In this document: piece by piece, positions 1 to 10,625 of the stretch
Layout of the letters: every line of letters begins with the position of its first letter
Numbering within the stretch: the stretch's first letter is position 1
DNA from: Pleurotus djamor
Taxonomy: Eukaryota > Basidiomycota > Agaricomycetes > Agaricales > Pleurotaceae
Reading direction: 5' to 3'
Assembly (NCBI GenBank): GCA_029747585.1
Contig: JAPEVF010000022.1
Span: 1-64,000, forward strand
Length of the DNA stretch: 64,000 bases
Notes under the pieces: model-generated
What the model saw: the letters and a program-made list of their open reading frames with translations, nothing else
The model's database searches: none
Told to the model about the DNA's origin: nothing
Made by a program: the position numbers and the translations under genes

Positions 1-421
1 GACCCTTGTGAGTGGGGTCAATGGGGTCGGAGGAATCGGAAGGGTTCGCGCCTGAAAGTGTATGATGGAACTCTGCGGTGACATCACCACCAGCGGGGAC
101 GTCGATGATCACTTGAGACATGGGTTGGTAGTAAGGATTGATGCCACCGTTGCAGATGATGTCGTTTGAGGCAACATTTTCGATGGGCTATGAAAGGTCG
201 GTAAGATTCTAAGAAATCAGCCATGTTCGAACTTACACCATCGTAAGAAGGGACCCGAATTCCAACTTTGTGGCCTTGAGAAACCCCGTTTACGTGGAGT
301 TCCTTGAAAAATGGTTAACAAAGGGAGAAGGGTGCAAGGAGGGCATACACACTTGGAAAATGGTGTGGGCGAGAGCACCACTAACAAGGAAACCCAAGGA
401 AGCGATTGAAAGAGACTTCAT
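1..421 (-). CDS. AA9 lytic polysaccharide monooxygenase, copy A (partial, 3' end outside window)
   Basis: Secreted copper enzyme that oxidatively cleaves cellulose or related glucans. The ATG lies at 419-421 and starts a signal peptide, MKSLSIASLGFLVSGALA, followed directly by the copper-binding N-terminal histidine (HTIFQ). After an intron the second exon reads [20 protein letters not shown], and the third carries [16 protein letters not shown] and the second copper-ligand region TAEFHHTLSGANPSD, then DPIDPTHKG at the window edge. These are hallmark AA9 (former GH61) motifs. The gene continues beyond base 1, so the third active-site residue and any C-terminal CBM1 cannot be seen. It is a tandem paralogue of the gene at 1510-2937, with the same intron positions. 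Confidence 0.93.
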
Positions 422-474
422 GATGCGAAAGGGAGACGACCGAGTCGATGTCAGCTCTGTCGTCGGTCGAAACC

Positions 475-482
475 TTTATACC
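475..482 (-). promoter_or_regulatory. TATA box of AA9 copy A
   Basis: On the minus strand this reads GGTATAAA, about 55 bases upstream of the AA9 copy A start codon. The same element with nearly the same spacing precedes copy B at 2993-3001. A CCAAT motif (minus strand, 671-675) lies about 250 bases upstream and is also conserved in copy B (3179-3183). The role in transcription is inferred from position and conservation only. Confidence 0.6.
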
Positions 483-719
483 TGACGAAAACAAGCAAGG
501 ACGGTCATGGACCCTTGCTACGGAGTAAATCCTTCGCAATACTTGCTCGGGGAGGGACTAGTATGCAGCAGCCAAGAGGACATCGTCGACGACGACTGCC
601 AGGTACAAAAGGGTGCGACCAGTCGAAGAACAACCAGAGCAACAGTCAAGCAAGGGGATTGGCGAAGCTGATTGGTCGGTATCCGTCACCTGATGACGAG
701 TGTGATGCGTATACAGCCC

Positions 720-1509
720 TATCCAGCCTCGGACGCGCTTCAATGTCGGAAGAGTTGTGCTTGAGATTAGCGGGGTCGGACGTGGCGCTTGAGCTGTTTG
801 CGCGACAAGATCGGCGTAATGCAACTATCAGCCTGTAAACTTCAGCCGGTACTCGAAGCGTCTAGGAAAAAGTGTCAGGTGAACATGATGGATGCGAGGT
901 TTAAGCAGAGTTGAGCTTGGCTTCGCCGCAAAGACGACGTCACTGTTGGTAGTATGACTTTATAAGGCCTAGATAAGCGTTCCGGCAGGAGAACATCAAA
1001 TCTTTATCTCATAACACATCGATGCATCACAAAGAGCTGACCTGACGCACCGGATAGATAGGTAACTTCACGAAACGGAGATCATCTATGTCGGGGGAGG
1101 TAGTTCACGCATGCTCGTCACTGACGGCCCACGCACGATTACTATCACATACCGACGTTGCCATGCTTAGCATCCCTGTATAAAGCGTCCAGCTGAGGTA
1201 AAAAAANGGCCAACCCGGGCGACAGTAGTTACAACCAGGTATTCGTGTCTTGGTCGCGGTAAAATTGAACAAGTGCGTCATGCAGGTAGCCCTCTCCTCA
1301 TAAAGCGCCCACAGGGAGGCTGCACACTTTAGTCACTGCGAGTGCCTGAGTCTCAAACGCTTTCCCTTCGACAAGCCAAAGCATTTTCAATGAAAATATG
1401 ATTCAAGGGCAACACAAAACAATTTCTTATACATAAAAGCGAATTTAGAGATACATCCGTTCGCCTGTAGGATAGGGCAAGCAACGAACATGACTTGACA
1501 CGACGCCTC
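720..1509. other. Intergenic spacer between the tandem AA9 genes
   Basis: From the end of the shared promoter block of copy A to the stop codon of copy B I see no supported gene. Open frames here are short and lack family motifs. It must hold the 3' untranslated region of copy B and distal promoter sequence of copy A. One N lies at 1207. Confidence 0.5.
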
Positions 1510-2937
1510 TTATGCACATTGATGGTACTACACGGGACGGTTAGTCTGGAAGACTGGGGCGATGCATATCCACGTACGTAGGGATTCAGAACGATACATG
1601 TGCTTCCCGGAGCACAAGTGGTAGGACCAGTCCAACTGAAGGAGCGATCAACTCAAAAGGCAATATTTAGCATGGAATTGATTTGTACGCACCCTTCACC
1701 TCCACATTGGCCCCATTGAGGAGCGGTAGGGCCGGTTGGAGTGACTGGCGGGGTAGAAGACGAAGAAGAAGGGACAGCAGACCCAGACGAAGTGGGGACG
1801 GGGGGAACAGAGCTAGATGGGGCAGTTCCATTGCAAGTGAAGACGGCCGGACCTGCGTAGAGGTATCTTCAGCACGCGGAAGGACCGGGGGGGGGGGAGA
1901 ATTTACTGACCTGGGATGGTGTAGCTAGTGACTGGGGGATAGTAGATGCTCATGCGAATGCCGGGATCGGTTCCTATACGGACGGTTAGGTCATCCGGAC
2001 TCGATGGAGGAGTAGTAGACCTTAGTTACCAGAGTAAGCACCAGGGAAGTGGGTGATGGGTCCAGGGACAGCGCTACCGCCACCGGTCACTCTGATTTGA
2101 GCACACGACATCTGTTTGGCTGAGTCAGAAACATCCCAGCTGAGACGGTTGTGAACAACTTACATAGAATTGGGCACCGGGGTAAGAGAAGGCAGAATGA
2201 AGAGCTGGAGCAAAGTTAACAAACGTCAGGGCGTTGTGAGGCTTTGAACTCACCAATTAGTTCTACACGAAGAAGATATTCGCCAGGAGGGATACATTCA
2301 GGAATTGTGAAGGACACCAATCCATTGTTCGCGATGAGACGATCTACGGCCCATTGAGTACCAGGACCGTAACCATCCTCATAGATCTTGAACCAGTCGA
2401 GACCCGTAACGTCAAGGTCTAAAGCAGAATCGACCTTGGCACTAATCCGGTGCTTGGTGAGTACATTAAAAATATTGTTACCAAATCCAAAGGACATACA
2501 GATAAGCCAAGAGGGGACCCTTATGTGTGGGGTCAATGGGGTCAGACGAATCAGACGGGTTCGCGCCATGAATAGTGTGGTGGAATTCGGCGGTCACTTC
2601 AGCCCCAGCCGGGACATCAATGATCGTCTGCGAAATGGGCTCCAGATACGGGTTGATACCGCCGTTGCAAATGATATCGTTCGAGTTAACATCTTCAATT
2701 GGCTATTGGAAAGTCAGCTTGATCCACAGAAATCGGGCGTCTTTGAAACTTACACCATCATACCAGGGTACACGGATTCCAACTTTATGGCCCTGGGGGA
2801 CGCCATTGACGTGGAGTTCCTTCGGAGAGCATGAGCAGGGATGGAAAATAGGTTTATGAGACACGTACTTGGAAGATTGTGTGGGCGAAAGCCCCGGTAA
2901 CGAAGAATCCCAAGGAAGCGATCGAAAAAGACTTCAT
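1510..2937 (-). CDS. AA9 lytic polysaccharide monooxygenase with C-terminal CBM1, copy B
   Basis: Complete secreted AA9 LPMO. The ATG at 2935-2937 begins [18 protein letters not shown], then the mature N-terminal histidine HTIFQ. Spliced exons give [29 protein letters not shown], the second copper His in [88 protein letters not shown] and [16 protein letters not shown] Ser/Pro/Thr linker follows, then a fungal cellulose-binding CBM1: [34 protein letters not shown]. The CBM1 is split by two introns, and the last exon (1510-1527) codes only YHQCA and the stop; the final intron is 1528-1577. Eight or more introns are inferred. The CBM1 points to a cellulose-bound substrate. Copy A lies 2.5 kb downstream in the direction of transcription. 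Confidence 0.95.
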
Positions 2938-2992
2938 CTTCTGTTGTAGAAACGACCAAGTCGATGTCTATGTCGCAAACCATTGTATCGAC

Positions 2993-3001
2993 TTTTATAC
3001 C
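2993..3001 (-). promoter_or_regulatory. TATA box of AA9 copy B
   Basis: Minus strand GGTATAAAA, 56 bases upstream of the copy B start codon. It is conserved in sequence and spacing with copy A. It lies inside a promoter block shared between the two copies (roughly 422-720 and 2938-3215). Confidence 0.6.
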
Positions 3002-3215
3002 TGACGAAGGCATGCATGGACCCTTGCTGCAACGGAATATACCCTCCGCAATACTTGCTCTTTCGTAGGGATCCGTCACCAGCTAGCCACGACCGAGGTC
3101 ATCGTCGTTGACGATTATCAGGTACAAAAAGGTACGATTTGTGAAAAAGCCCAACACAACATACGGTGAGCGAAGTTGATTGGTCGGGGCGAGTCACCTG
3201 GGGATAGGTATCATG

Positions 3216-3705
3216 CGATCATGTCCTTGGGTACGCTACAATATCGGTAGAGTTGTAGGCAAAGGTAACAAAGTAAGGCACTGTAAAGGGCCATCCCGAA
3301 TAACACAGTGTAGCGGGGGTGCGAGGTTTTTGCCTGGTTTTATCCGAGGATCTTGGGGTCGTCGAAGTTGTGCACCGGGAGAAAGAGCTCGTTATAGTGA
3401 ATTGAGGGGGAAGGGGAAGGTCCAAGGACGAATCCTCATAGCGCCTTTTATTGAAAACCGGGAATTGAGAAGTCGATCTCATGAGAAAGTGATGGTGGAG
3501 CAGAAATAGACAGTGATGGAGCATAAACTGCTTGGGATGATGTGTTTTGCCGATAATATCCGAGGTTGAACGAGACATTTTTGCGCTTCAAAGCATGGTC
3601 TGACATGGCCAACGATTAGCGGACCCAAGAGGTCGATACCATGTACAAAGTTTCAGGCTGGGCTTGCCTTTCAAAGCTGCACAAATTTGAGATACTCTTA
3701 GGCTC
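3216..3705. other. Intergenic, no supported gene
   Basis: Between the AA9 copy B promoter and the VPS37 stop codon. A minus-strand frame of about 119 codons (3219-3578) and a plus-strand frame of similar length overlap each other. Neither shows recognisable motifs or convincing splice context, so neither is called. Confidence 0.4.
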
Positions 3706-4421
3706 TTAGTCGTCCCGCCATGTTACCTGCCCAGCTGACCAACGCTCCGCCCACATTACTCTCTTGTGATACACCTTTCGTTGTTCCTTGAAGTCCTTTA
3801 CAAACTCTTCGATATCGCGGCCGCCGGGGGTCCCAGAACCACTTTGAGAGGTCGACGAATACTGATTCGTTTGAGAAATAAATGCTGAGGCAAGGGCCTC
3901 GGTCAACTCGTCCTGAGCGGTGGTTGCGTGACGAAGTCTCATGAGGAGAAACTGAGGTGTAAGTCGCTATCTTGTGCATTAGTATTTGACCCTCAGAGGA
4001 GATAAATAACGGACTTGATAGAGTTCTTTTTGCTCTCGCTCGAGGTCTTTCCATCGTGCTTCTAAGGCCTTCGCTTCGTCAAACGCTTGCTTAGTATCTG
4101 CTCGAAGTTGTAACAGATCTTGTTGGAGGGCCATGTTATTGCCTACAGATCCTCAGCACCCCACCACTACGGTAATGCACCATACGGACGTGCCAATGAC
4201 TCGTTCGCTAGGCCCAGCTCTTCTTGCGCCTGGTACATGTGCTTTACTCTGGGCAAAGAGTGAAAAATGGCTTGAAAGTATAACGGATCGGCGAGCAAGT
4301 CTTCCAAGTCCTCCCGGCTGGNGGGAGCGCGAAATGTCAGATATTGATTTGCAGGAAAGGTACCGGAGGCATACGATAATTTAGAAAGCTCAGGGAACTC
4401 TTGGAGCAAAGGCGTATCCAT
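3706..4421 (-). CDS. VPS37: ESCRT-I subunit VPS37 (Mod_r domain)
   Basis: Component of the ESCRT-I complex that sorts ubiquitinated membrane proteins into multivesicular bodies. Four exons. Exon 1 codes MDTPLLQEFPELSKLS; exon 2 REDLEDLLADPLYFQAIFHS and QEELGLANESLA; exon 3 NNMALQQDLLQLRADTKQAF and a charged helix ending EREQKELYQ; exon 4 FLLMRLRHATTAQDELTEAL, EEFVKDFKEQRKVYHKR and the typical terminal AERWSAGQV. This is the Mod_r layout: an N-terminal leucine-rich stretch, a central coiled coil, and a C-terminal helical region with YHxR and ERW. One N (4322) falls in intron 1. It is divergent from RRP40, with 77 bases between start codons. Confidence 0.87.
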
Positions 4422-4498
4422 GATCGGCGTAAGAGACGAAGAGTCCAGTGGACGTCTAAGATAAGATTCGGTCGCCTAATTACTCGTTGTCTCACGCC

Positions 4499-5357
4499 AT
4501 GTCCATCGTACTGCCTGGCGAACATGTTCCTGCTCAGCATGTAAATCTAAAACTGGGCCCCGGTCTCTCAAATTCTGGTTCTAGCCAACGAGTTGACGAT
4601 GTAGCTTCTGGGATTATATCGACCAAAGCAGGGGCTTTGCATCACTCAACGAATAAGAGTCGATGGTGGGTTGAAAACAACTCAAAACGAGTAGGCATCT
4701 TCATCAACCTCTGCGTTCATTCATGACCTACCTCTTCTAGTATGTACCCGCACCACAAGAAAGTGTCATTGGCGTGATTACAGCCCGCCACGGAGAAGGT
4801 TTTCGCGTCGATATTGGCGCAGCGCACGCGGCACTGCTAGATGGATTGGCTTTTGAGGGTGCAACAAAACGAAATAAACCCAATCTCAAAGTATAAACTT
4901 TTTGGTGCATAAAAGAAAATAGTGCTCAAGCCAAGTTTAGATCGGATGTCTGGTGTATGCGAGGGTGTCACTTGCGCATAAGGACATGGAACCTGAACTG
5001 GAGTGCTTCGATGCCCAAACACACAAAGCCGAAGGGTTTGGTGAATTGAAAGGAGGCTTTATGACGCGATGCAGTCTCAAGATGAGCCGACTGTGAGTTG
5101 CCTCTTACCACATTGAGACACCTCGTTCACATTACCCATCCAACAGGCTGCTTGATCCAAAGCATTTCCTTTTGCCCCTCCTTGGCCACCGATTCCCCCT
5201 TGAAANGGCTGTGGGCGTGAATGGNCGCATATGGGTGAGCACCAAAGACATCAAGCACACCATAACCATCGTGAGGTGTATCGAAGCGGCGGATCCTGAA
5301 AACGTTGGAATGGACGAGAAGGGAATTAAAACTCTGCTTGATACCCTAGATACGTAG
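4499..5357 (+). CDS. RRP40: Exosome complex RNA-binding subunit RRP40 (EXOSC3)
   Basis: Cap subunit of the RNA exosome, which carries S1 and KH domains and guides RNA into the core. The ATG at 4499 opens MSIVLPGEHVPAQHVNLKLG. Later exons give KSRWWVENNSKR, then YVPAPQESVIGVITARHGEG and FRVDIGAAHAALLDGLAFEG followed by ATKRNKPNLK (S1 domain), then VYARVSLAHKDMEPELECFD and SLKMSRLLDPKHFLLPLL. The last exon is KH-like, with GVNGRIWVSTKDIKHT, and ends LLDTLDT. Ns at 5206 and 5225 blur two residues. About 240 residues after splicing, the usual size for Rrp40. It shares a short divergent promoter with VPS37. Confidence 0.92.
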
Positions 5358-5417
5358 TGAGCAAACGTGAAGCTAGGTCACGAAAGAATGTAAAGACAGA
5401 GGTAACTTACCAGAGCT

Positions 5418-6082
5418 TCACTCATCGTCCGCATGCCGCGCCCGCTTCGTCGGTCTCCTATTGCTAGTCTGCTCATCGTCGCTNTTCGTGCCCGTACTTT
5501 GGCGCGTAACGCTTGCCCGCTTCCGTCGTTGGTACTCTTTATCTCGGGCTTTCTTACTTTGTGCNCTGAGTTCTTGTCTTTGAGTGGCGGGTGGGACGAC
5601 CACGGTCGTAAGCCCAGGGGTCGACTGCTTATAGCCATCTGGGATGCTGGACGACTCTTCGCCCTCTTGAACCAACTCAATCGACTGTGTTGAGAGTCAA
5701 TGAATTGAACTGAAAGCCTTGAGATCGGATTGACCTTGTGCAAAGTCACACTGCTATTCGAGAACAGCCTATCTGAGTCGCTGACTTCGTACTTGCGACG
5801 CGCGACTGTCTGGTTCCTAAGGTAGCCATCGAACCCTTGTATAATGTTCCCGCTACTTTGAGACGTGTCCGTCAGATATTGGAATTCTAGTTGGTATAAC
5901 CGCGCCTCCGTGGTGGCCTGAGATAGTGGAAATGTGAGCGATGAATGGGACGAGGGAAATGGGGCTTAACCTACAAGTTGTTTATCGATTGTCCTCTTCT
6001 TTTCGAGCGATTTGATGAGCTCTGCGCGTAGAACTTCGTATTGAGCTCGATCCTCTGCAGTGGGGAGTCCGTCGTTGGACAT
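5418..6082 (-). CDS. EAF6: Histone acetyltransferase complex subunit EAF6
   Basis: Small subunit of NuA4-type histone acetyltransferase complexes. The start (ATG 6080-6082) codes MSNDGLPTAEDRAQYEVLRA, then ELIKSLEKKRTIDKQL, a short coiled coil. After an intron come ATTEARLYQLEFQYLTDT and SSGNIIQGFDGYLRNQ. The GNIIxGFDGYL signature is diagnostic of Eaf6. A long, charged C-terminal tail follows (YEVSDSDRLFSNSS, IELVQEGEESSSIPDGY) and ends in a basic cluster RRPTKRARHADDE that looks like a nuclear localisation signal. Ns at 5484 and 5565 affect the tail. Its start codon is 54 bases from that of the divergent CWF19-like gene. Confidence 0.87.
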
Positions 6083-6136
6083 GGTAGAAAGAGAGTGGCG
6101 AGCGATTGGATAGACGCCCAGACCATCACAAACACC

Positions 6137-8791
6137 ATGACGTCTAACACCGACGGGCCTACCAAAATGTGCGTCAGTTCAGCACCTTTTCGTGTTCCAT
6201 TAAAACTGACACGTCCATAGCTTGACTGTGGGCTCGGCTGTGGGCTCAATACGCGATCTTTTCACCAAAGTCAAAGGTATAAATACGAAACATGGCCCCT
6301 TCGACTTCGTCCTTTGCCTTGGAGACTTTTTCGGACCTCCTTCAGATGGGACTACCCCAGAGCAAATTTCTGAACTCATTGATGGCCATATAGAAGGCTG
6401 GTGAGCTTCGAAGCTACCGTAGGCTTGTGCTAATTGTGTGACAGTGCCTTTGCAATGCTATATCATGCAAGGGGAGTACCCGTTGCCTGACAGTGTCATT
6501 CAGAAATACGTCGAAACAAGCGGAGAACTCTGCAAGAACGTGTTCCTCCTGAGTGCGTGATAATCTCCACGCTCACGCGCNTCGCCTGTGGCTAATGACG
6601 AGCACAGGTAAATCGGGAACCCTCACTACTCCGCGCGGACTCAGGATAGCCTGTTTGGGCGGAGTATACGACCCGGACGTATACAATAATGCTGAAACCG
6701 CTCCAGTAAGCTCTCTTGTCGCGCCAGATGGGACATCCAATGACGAGGCGTTGTAGGGATTCGCTTCACCATTTTTCAGTAAACAAACGGTTGAGAGATT
6801 ACTATCAAACTCCATGTCGAAGACGTCGGCCTCCAAGTCTTCAGATTATACCTCTCTTGCCTCCATACGCTCGCAGTCATCATCTACTCAACTCATCGAC
6901 ATTCTATTGACCAATGTCTGTCCATCAACAATGCGTCAATTGTCTACGGTCCCCCTCCCTCCCACTATGTCTATGGTAGATAGTCCTGCACTGGACGACG
7001 TGATTCGAACCATTAAACCGCGTTACCACATCGCGGCGAAGGGAGGTCAACCACCTACGTTCTGGGAAAGGGAACCTTTCATCTGGGACTCTGACAAAGC
7101 TAGGGTGTCCAGGTTCGTGAGTTTGGGAGCATTTGGTGGCGAGCCTCCCGAAGGCAAGAAACCACGGGTACGTCCCCACTCACTCGTAGTCTCAGCTCCG
7201 GTCCCCATGCCCTCGCTAGTGGTTTTACGCATTTTCCATAACACCTGAATCCGCGGACACCTCTCAACCTGGAAAACCGGCGAATGCAACTAAAAATCCA
7301 TTCACGGAACATGTGCCCCTCAAACGCACTGCAGATTCTCGCAACGAGAACTTTATCTTTGGTGACGTTCAACGTCCTAATAAGCGTCCTCGGGCGACCG
7401 ATGGTGCGTCTCAATCTCGTCCTTTCAAGCACAGGCAACTTATCCATACCTAGGATCGAGCACCAAGCCACCCCCAGGATATAAGTGCAAACGCTGTGAA
7501 TCCACNGAGGTCATTTGAACGCAAGTTACTCTTACCAATCGAACTCATTGGTCCATGAATTTCAGCACTTCATCAATGATTGCCCCGAGAGAGTGAAACC
7601 TCCTGAAGGATACGTCTGCAAAATATGCAATACTGTAAGAACTCGGCCTTCTCCCAGCTCATATCGCTGACAATGCATAGCCTGGGCATCTTGTTCGCGA
7701 TTGTCCCACTCGTCACGCTGTTGGCGATACGGGGGGTCGAAAGCCGAAAGAAGGATACGTCTGTAGGGCTTGCGGTAGCGAAAACCACTATATCGACGAT
7801 TGCCCCGTGGCCAACCAGCGACATCAAGGCGGACGACGTGGTCAACGTGGACCCCCGAAGGAAATTGGTCGTGAGTCTTGGTGTCTCCTGATACACGACT
7901 GATCTCAAATCCATGCTAACGTAGCGGGTGAATGCTGGTTTTGTCTGTCGAACCCTGACCTCGCGTAAGTGGACCTTATATCTCGTGGTTGGCGTCTCAT
8001 ATCTGAAATCACATCCTCCGTTTTCCAGGAAGTATCTAATCGTATCCATTGGTAACGAGTGCTACGTGACGTTGCCCAAAGGTCAAATCATACCTACGCA
8101 AGATTCTGGCTCTCCGGATGTCCCAGGTGGTGGGCATGTCCTCATCATCCCGATCTCCCATTATCCCACCTTTTCAACAATACCCCCTGATCTGGCGGCT
8201 CCGATTCTGGATGAAACAGAAAAGTCAGCTTGTTTACCCTATCCCACCATGATTGAAACTGAATCCACCTGCCCCTCCGAAGATACAAAACTGCTCTAAA
8301 AGCCTTCTACGCCCAGTTCAACAGTGTCGCTGTCTTTTTCGAAGTCGGACGCCTGAGTGCCAAGGGCGGGCATGCGCATATTCAGGCTGTCCCTATCCCG
8401 ATGAGACTAAAGGATGCCATTCGCCCAGGTTTCTTAGAGCACGGACGCACACAAGGTATTGATTTTGCGCAAGATCCAGCAGAAGCCTTAGAAGAATGCA
8501 GCAACGGTCGAGGGAGCTACTTCAAAGTTGAGCTACCAGACGGAAGTCTCATGGTCCATCTCATAAAAGATCATGTTCCATTCAGCGTGCAATTCGGCAG
8601 GTAAGCTAGATCAAAGATGTTATTCAATATGGTATTGAGTACTGAATGCTGGTCACAGACAAGTGTTGACGGCAGTCCTAGGAATGCCTGAACGACTTGA
8701 CTGGAAGGTCTGTGCGCTGACTCAGGAGGAAGATACCGCAGACGCCACCTCTTTCAAAACCGCATTTGCTTCGTTCGACCCTTCATCGTAG
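6137..8791 (+). CDS. CWF19L1: CWF19-like protein (Drn1/Mug161 family) with three CCHC zinc knuckles
   Basis: Homologue of CWF19L1/Drn1, a metallophosphoesterase-like protein linked to lariat-intron debranching. The ATG 6137-6139 is chosen because splicing from its short exon joins in frame to ILTVGSAVGSIRDLFTKV. Next come FDFVLCLGDFFGP and RIACLGGVYDPDVY, then QLIDILLTNVCPS and IKPRYHIAAKG followed by EREPFIW. A central part carries three knuckles: CKRCESTEHFINDC, CKICNTPGHLVRDC and CRACGSENHYIDDC. The C-terminal CwfJ domains follow: GECWFCLSNPDLAKYLIVS, PGGGHVLIIPISHYPT, FFEVGRLSAKGGHAHIQAVP and ending ALTQEEDTADATSFKTAFAS. About nine introns. Ns at 6581 (in an intron) and 7506. It ends 13 bases before the NOP12 stop codon on the other strand. 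Confidence 0.9.
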
Positions 8792-8804
8792 TCTGTACAT
8801 CTAT

Positions 8805-10625
8805 CTATTTCTTCATGTTCCGCTTCGCGAATGCTTTTTCACTGCGTATTCGACCTTTGCGAGGTTGCTCCTTGGTGGGTTTCCCAGTTTTGGGAGCTTG
8901 GGGTTTCCTGACTCGCGTCCGGTGCTTTTCTGTGGGGTCAACGGTATGGGAGAGAGCATTCCTAGCCTTCTTCTTGGCAAGGCGTCTTGCAACACGGTCA
9001 GCATCGGAGGCTTTGACCTTCTTCCGCTCATCTTTCGACAGGTTGACAAGCTTCTCCCCGAAGCGCGGGTCGCCCTTTGGTATAGACGGAATGGCTACGG
9101 GCTTGGATGGGCCAGCAACCTTTTCAACCCCTGCTTTAGAAGGTGACTTGGCGTTGGTGCCAGGGATCACCTTGCACCGTTGCACACGTAGCTTCCTTTT
9201 AGCGAACTTGAGTTTGCCTTCTTCGAGAGCGAGCAGCTCATCAACGCATTCTCGTTCCTAGTGACGTGATCATTCAGCAACGAAATCACGGGAAATGATT
9301 TCGTAGGAACATACCAAAAATTGTACATATCCAAAACCCTTTCCAAGTTGCGTCTCCTTGTCCCTGATCAAGCGAACGCGAGTTACCCATGTATTAGGCT
9401 TCCCTGAAGTCGATTCTGGGGGAGGACCTCGTTCCGACGCGACGACACCCTCAAAATATGCACGAAGATCCTCTTCCTTCGTAGCGAAGTCCAGATTCCC
9501 TACAAATACGGACAATTTTGGGTCGCCCTCCGTCTTGTTCGTTTGACCAGTGACATCAACGCGAAGGACATGCTCCATGAACGATACTCCATCTGCCTTC
9601 TCTGCCACTACCCGAGCAATCTCGTATGGATCTAAACCAGACGACGTAATAGAGGGATCATCGGAAGGGGTGGGGTGTGCGAATACAATGTAGGCATTCA
9701 TAGTATCGGCGGACGAGTGGAATTCTTGGTTGATAAAGGATATCTTCTTCTTTTGATCGGGAGTTAGGAACTTTTTCTCGTCAACTTTCAGATCCTCGTC
9801 ATCGTGCTTTCCTTTCCAAGCAGATGCACGGTCTTGACTGTGTTTACGGGAGTTCGAAGGGGCTGCGTCGTCGGTTGGAGCACGCGGCCTAACGGGTTTG
9901 GTTTGCGTTTTGGATTGGGACGGATCTTCTTCGTTATTAGGAAGCTTAGACGTGGGCGTTCGGAAAGCTATTGAGCGAAAGCGTATGGATTCAATTTTTG
10001 CGCCAGGGACAAAGGAGAGGATAGTTCTCTGTAACTCTCTACGCTCGCGCTATTGTAGAATTAGCGACATGAAGCGTTGTCAGAAGATCGTATCCAACAT
10101 ACTTTGCGTTGCGCGACTGAGACGGGTAGATTACCAACGAAGACAGTGCGAAGGTCCCTCTGTGAGGAGGACTCGTCTGAAGGGACATAGTAAGCTTTGC
10201 GAGTCGTTTTGGTTTTTGACTTCTTCGTCTTGCGCAGCGTTTCGTGTATCAGTGATACACTGTCTGATTCTTCATCAGAATTATCAGAGCTGTCGGATGC
10301 AACGGGAGGCGGCGCCGTCTCCAGATGTTTCTGTTTCTTGCTTTTGGATTTCTCGGGCCCTTCATTCTTGTGAGTACGTTTAGCTTTCTTGGCTGGTGTG
10401 GTAGCCTCAGATTCAGCCGATTCAGCTTGTACGCGTTTCTTCGAGCGTGATTTAGGTTTCTCAAGGGGGGCTACAGGCGGGGCAACGTTCGCCTAGAAAT
10501 GACATTATAATGAGACAACTGTAAGATGAGAAGTGTGGGTGTGACCGACTGACGTTTGAACCAAATAATGCATCGAGGTCCGAGTCAACGGCCTTGGAGG
10601 ATAGGAGGAAGGAGGAAAGACTCAT
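8805..10625 (-). CDS. NOP12: Nucleolar RNA-binding protein NOP12 (RBM34 homologue)
   Basis: Two-RRM nucleolar protein for pre-25S rRNA maturation. The start (ATG 10623-10625) codes MSLSSFLLSSKAVDSDLDAL. A Lys/Ser-rich acidic-basic exon follows. RRM1 begins DLRTVFVGNLPVSVAQRK; RRM2 is marked by KLSVFVGNLDFATKEEDLRA and LGKGFGYVQF. The C-terminus is very basic: KFAKRKLRVQRCKV, then KPTKEQPRKGRIRSEKAFAK and RNMKK stop at 8805. The order (acidic/Lys-rich N-terminus, two RRMs, basic tail) matches Nop12. About five introns. It is convergent with the CWF19-like gene; the 13-base gap implies overlapping 3' untranslated regions. Confidence 0.88.

Noticed and set aside
2388..2834. Plus-strand frame of 148 codons over AA9 copy B
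   Set aside because: It is antisense to well-defined AA9 exons and crosses their introns without interruption, so it is fortuitous.
8815..9261. Plus-strand frame opposite the NOP12 C-terminus (148 codons)
   Set aside because: It is a shadow of the Lys/Arg-rich NOP12 exon and reads as a Phe/Leu/Ser-rich complement without motifs.
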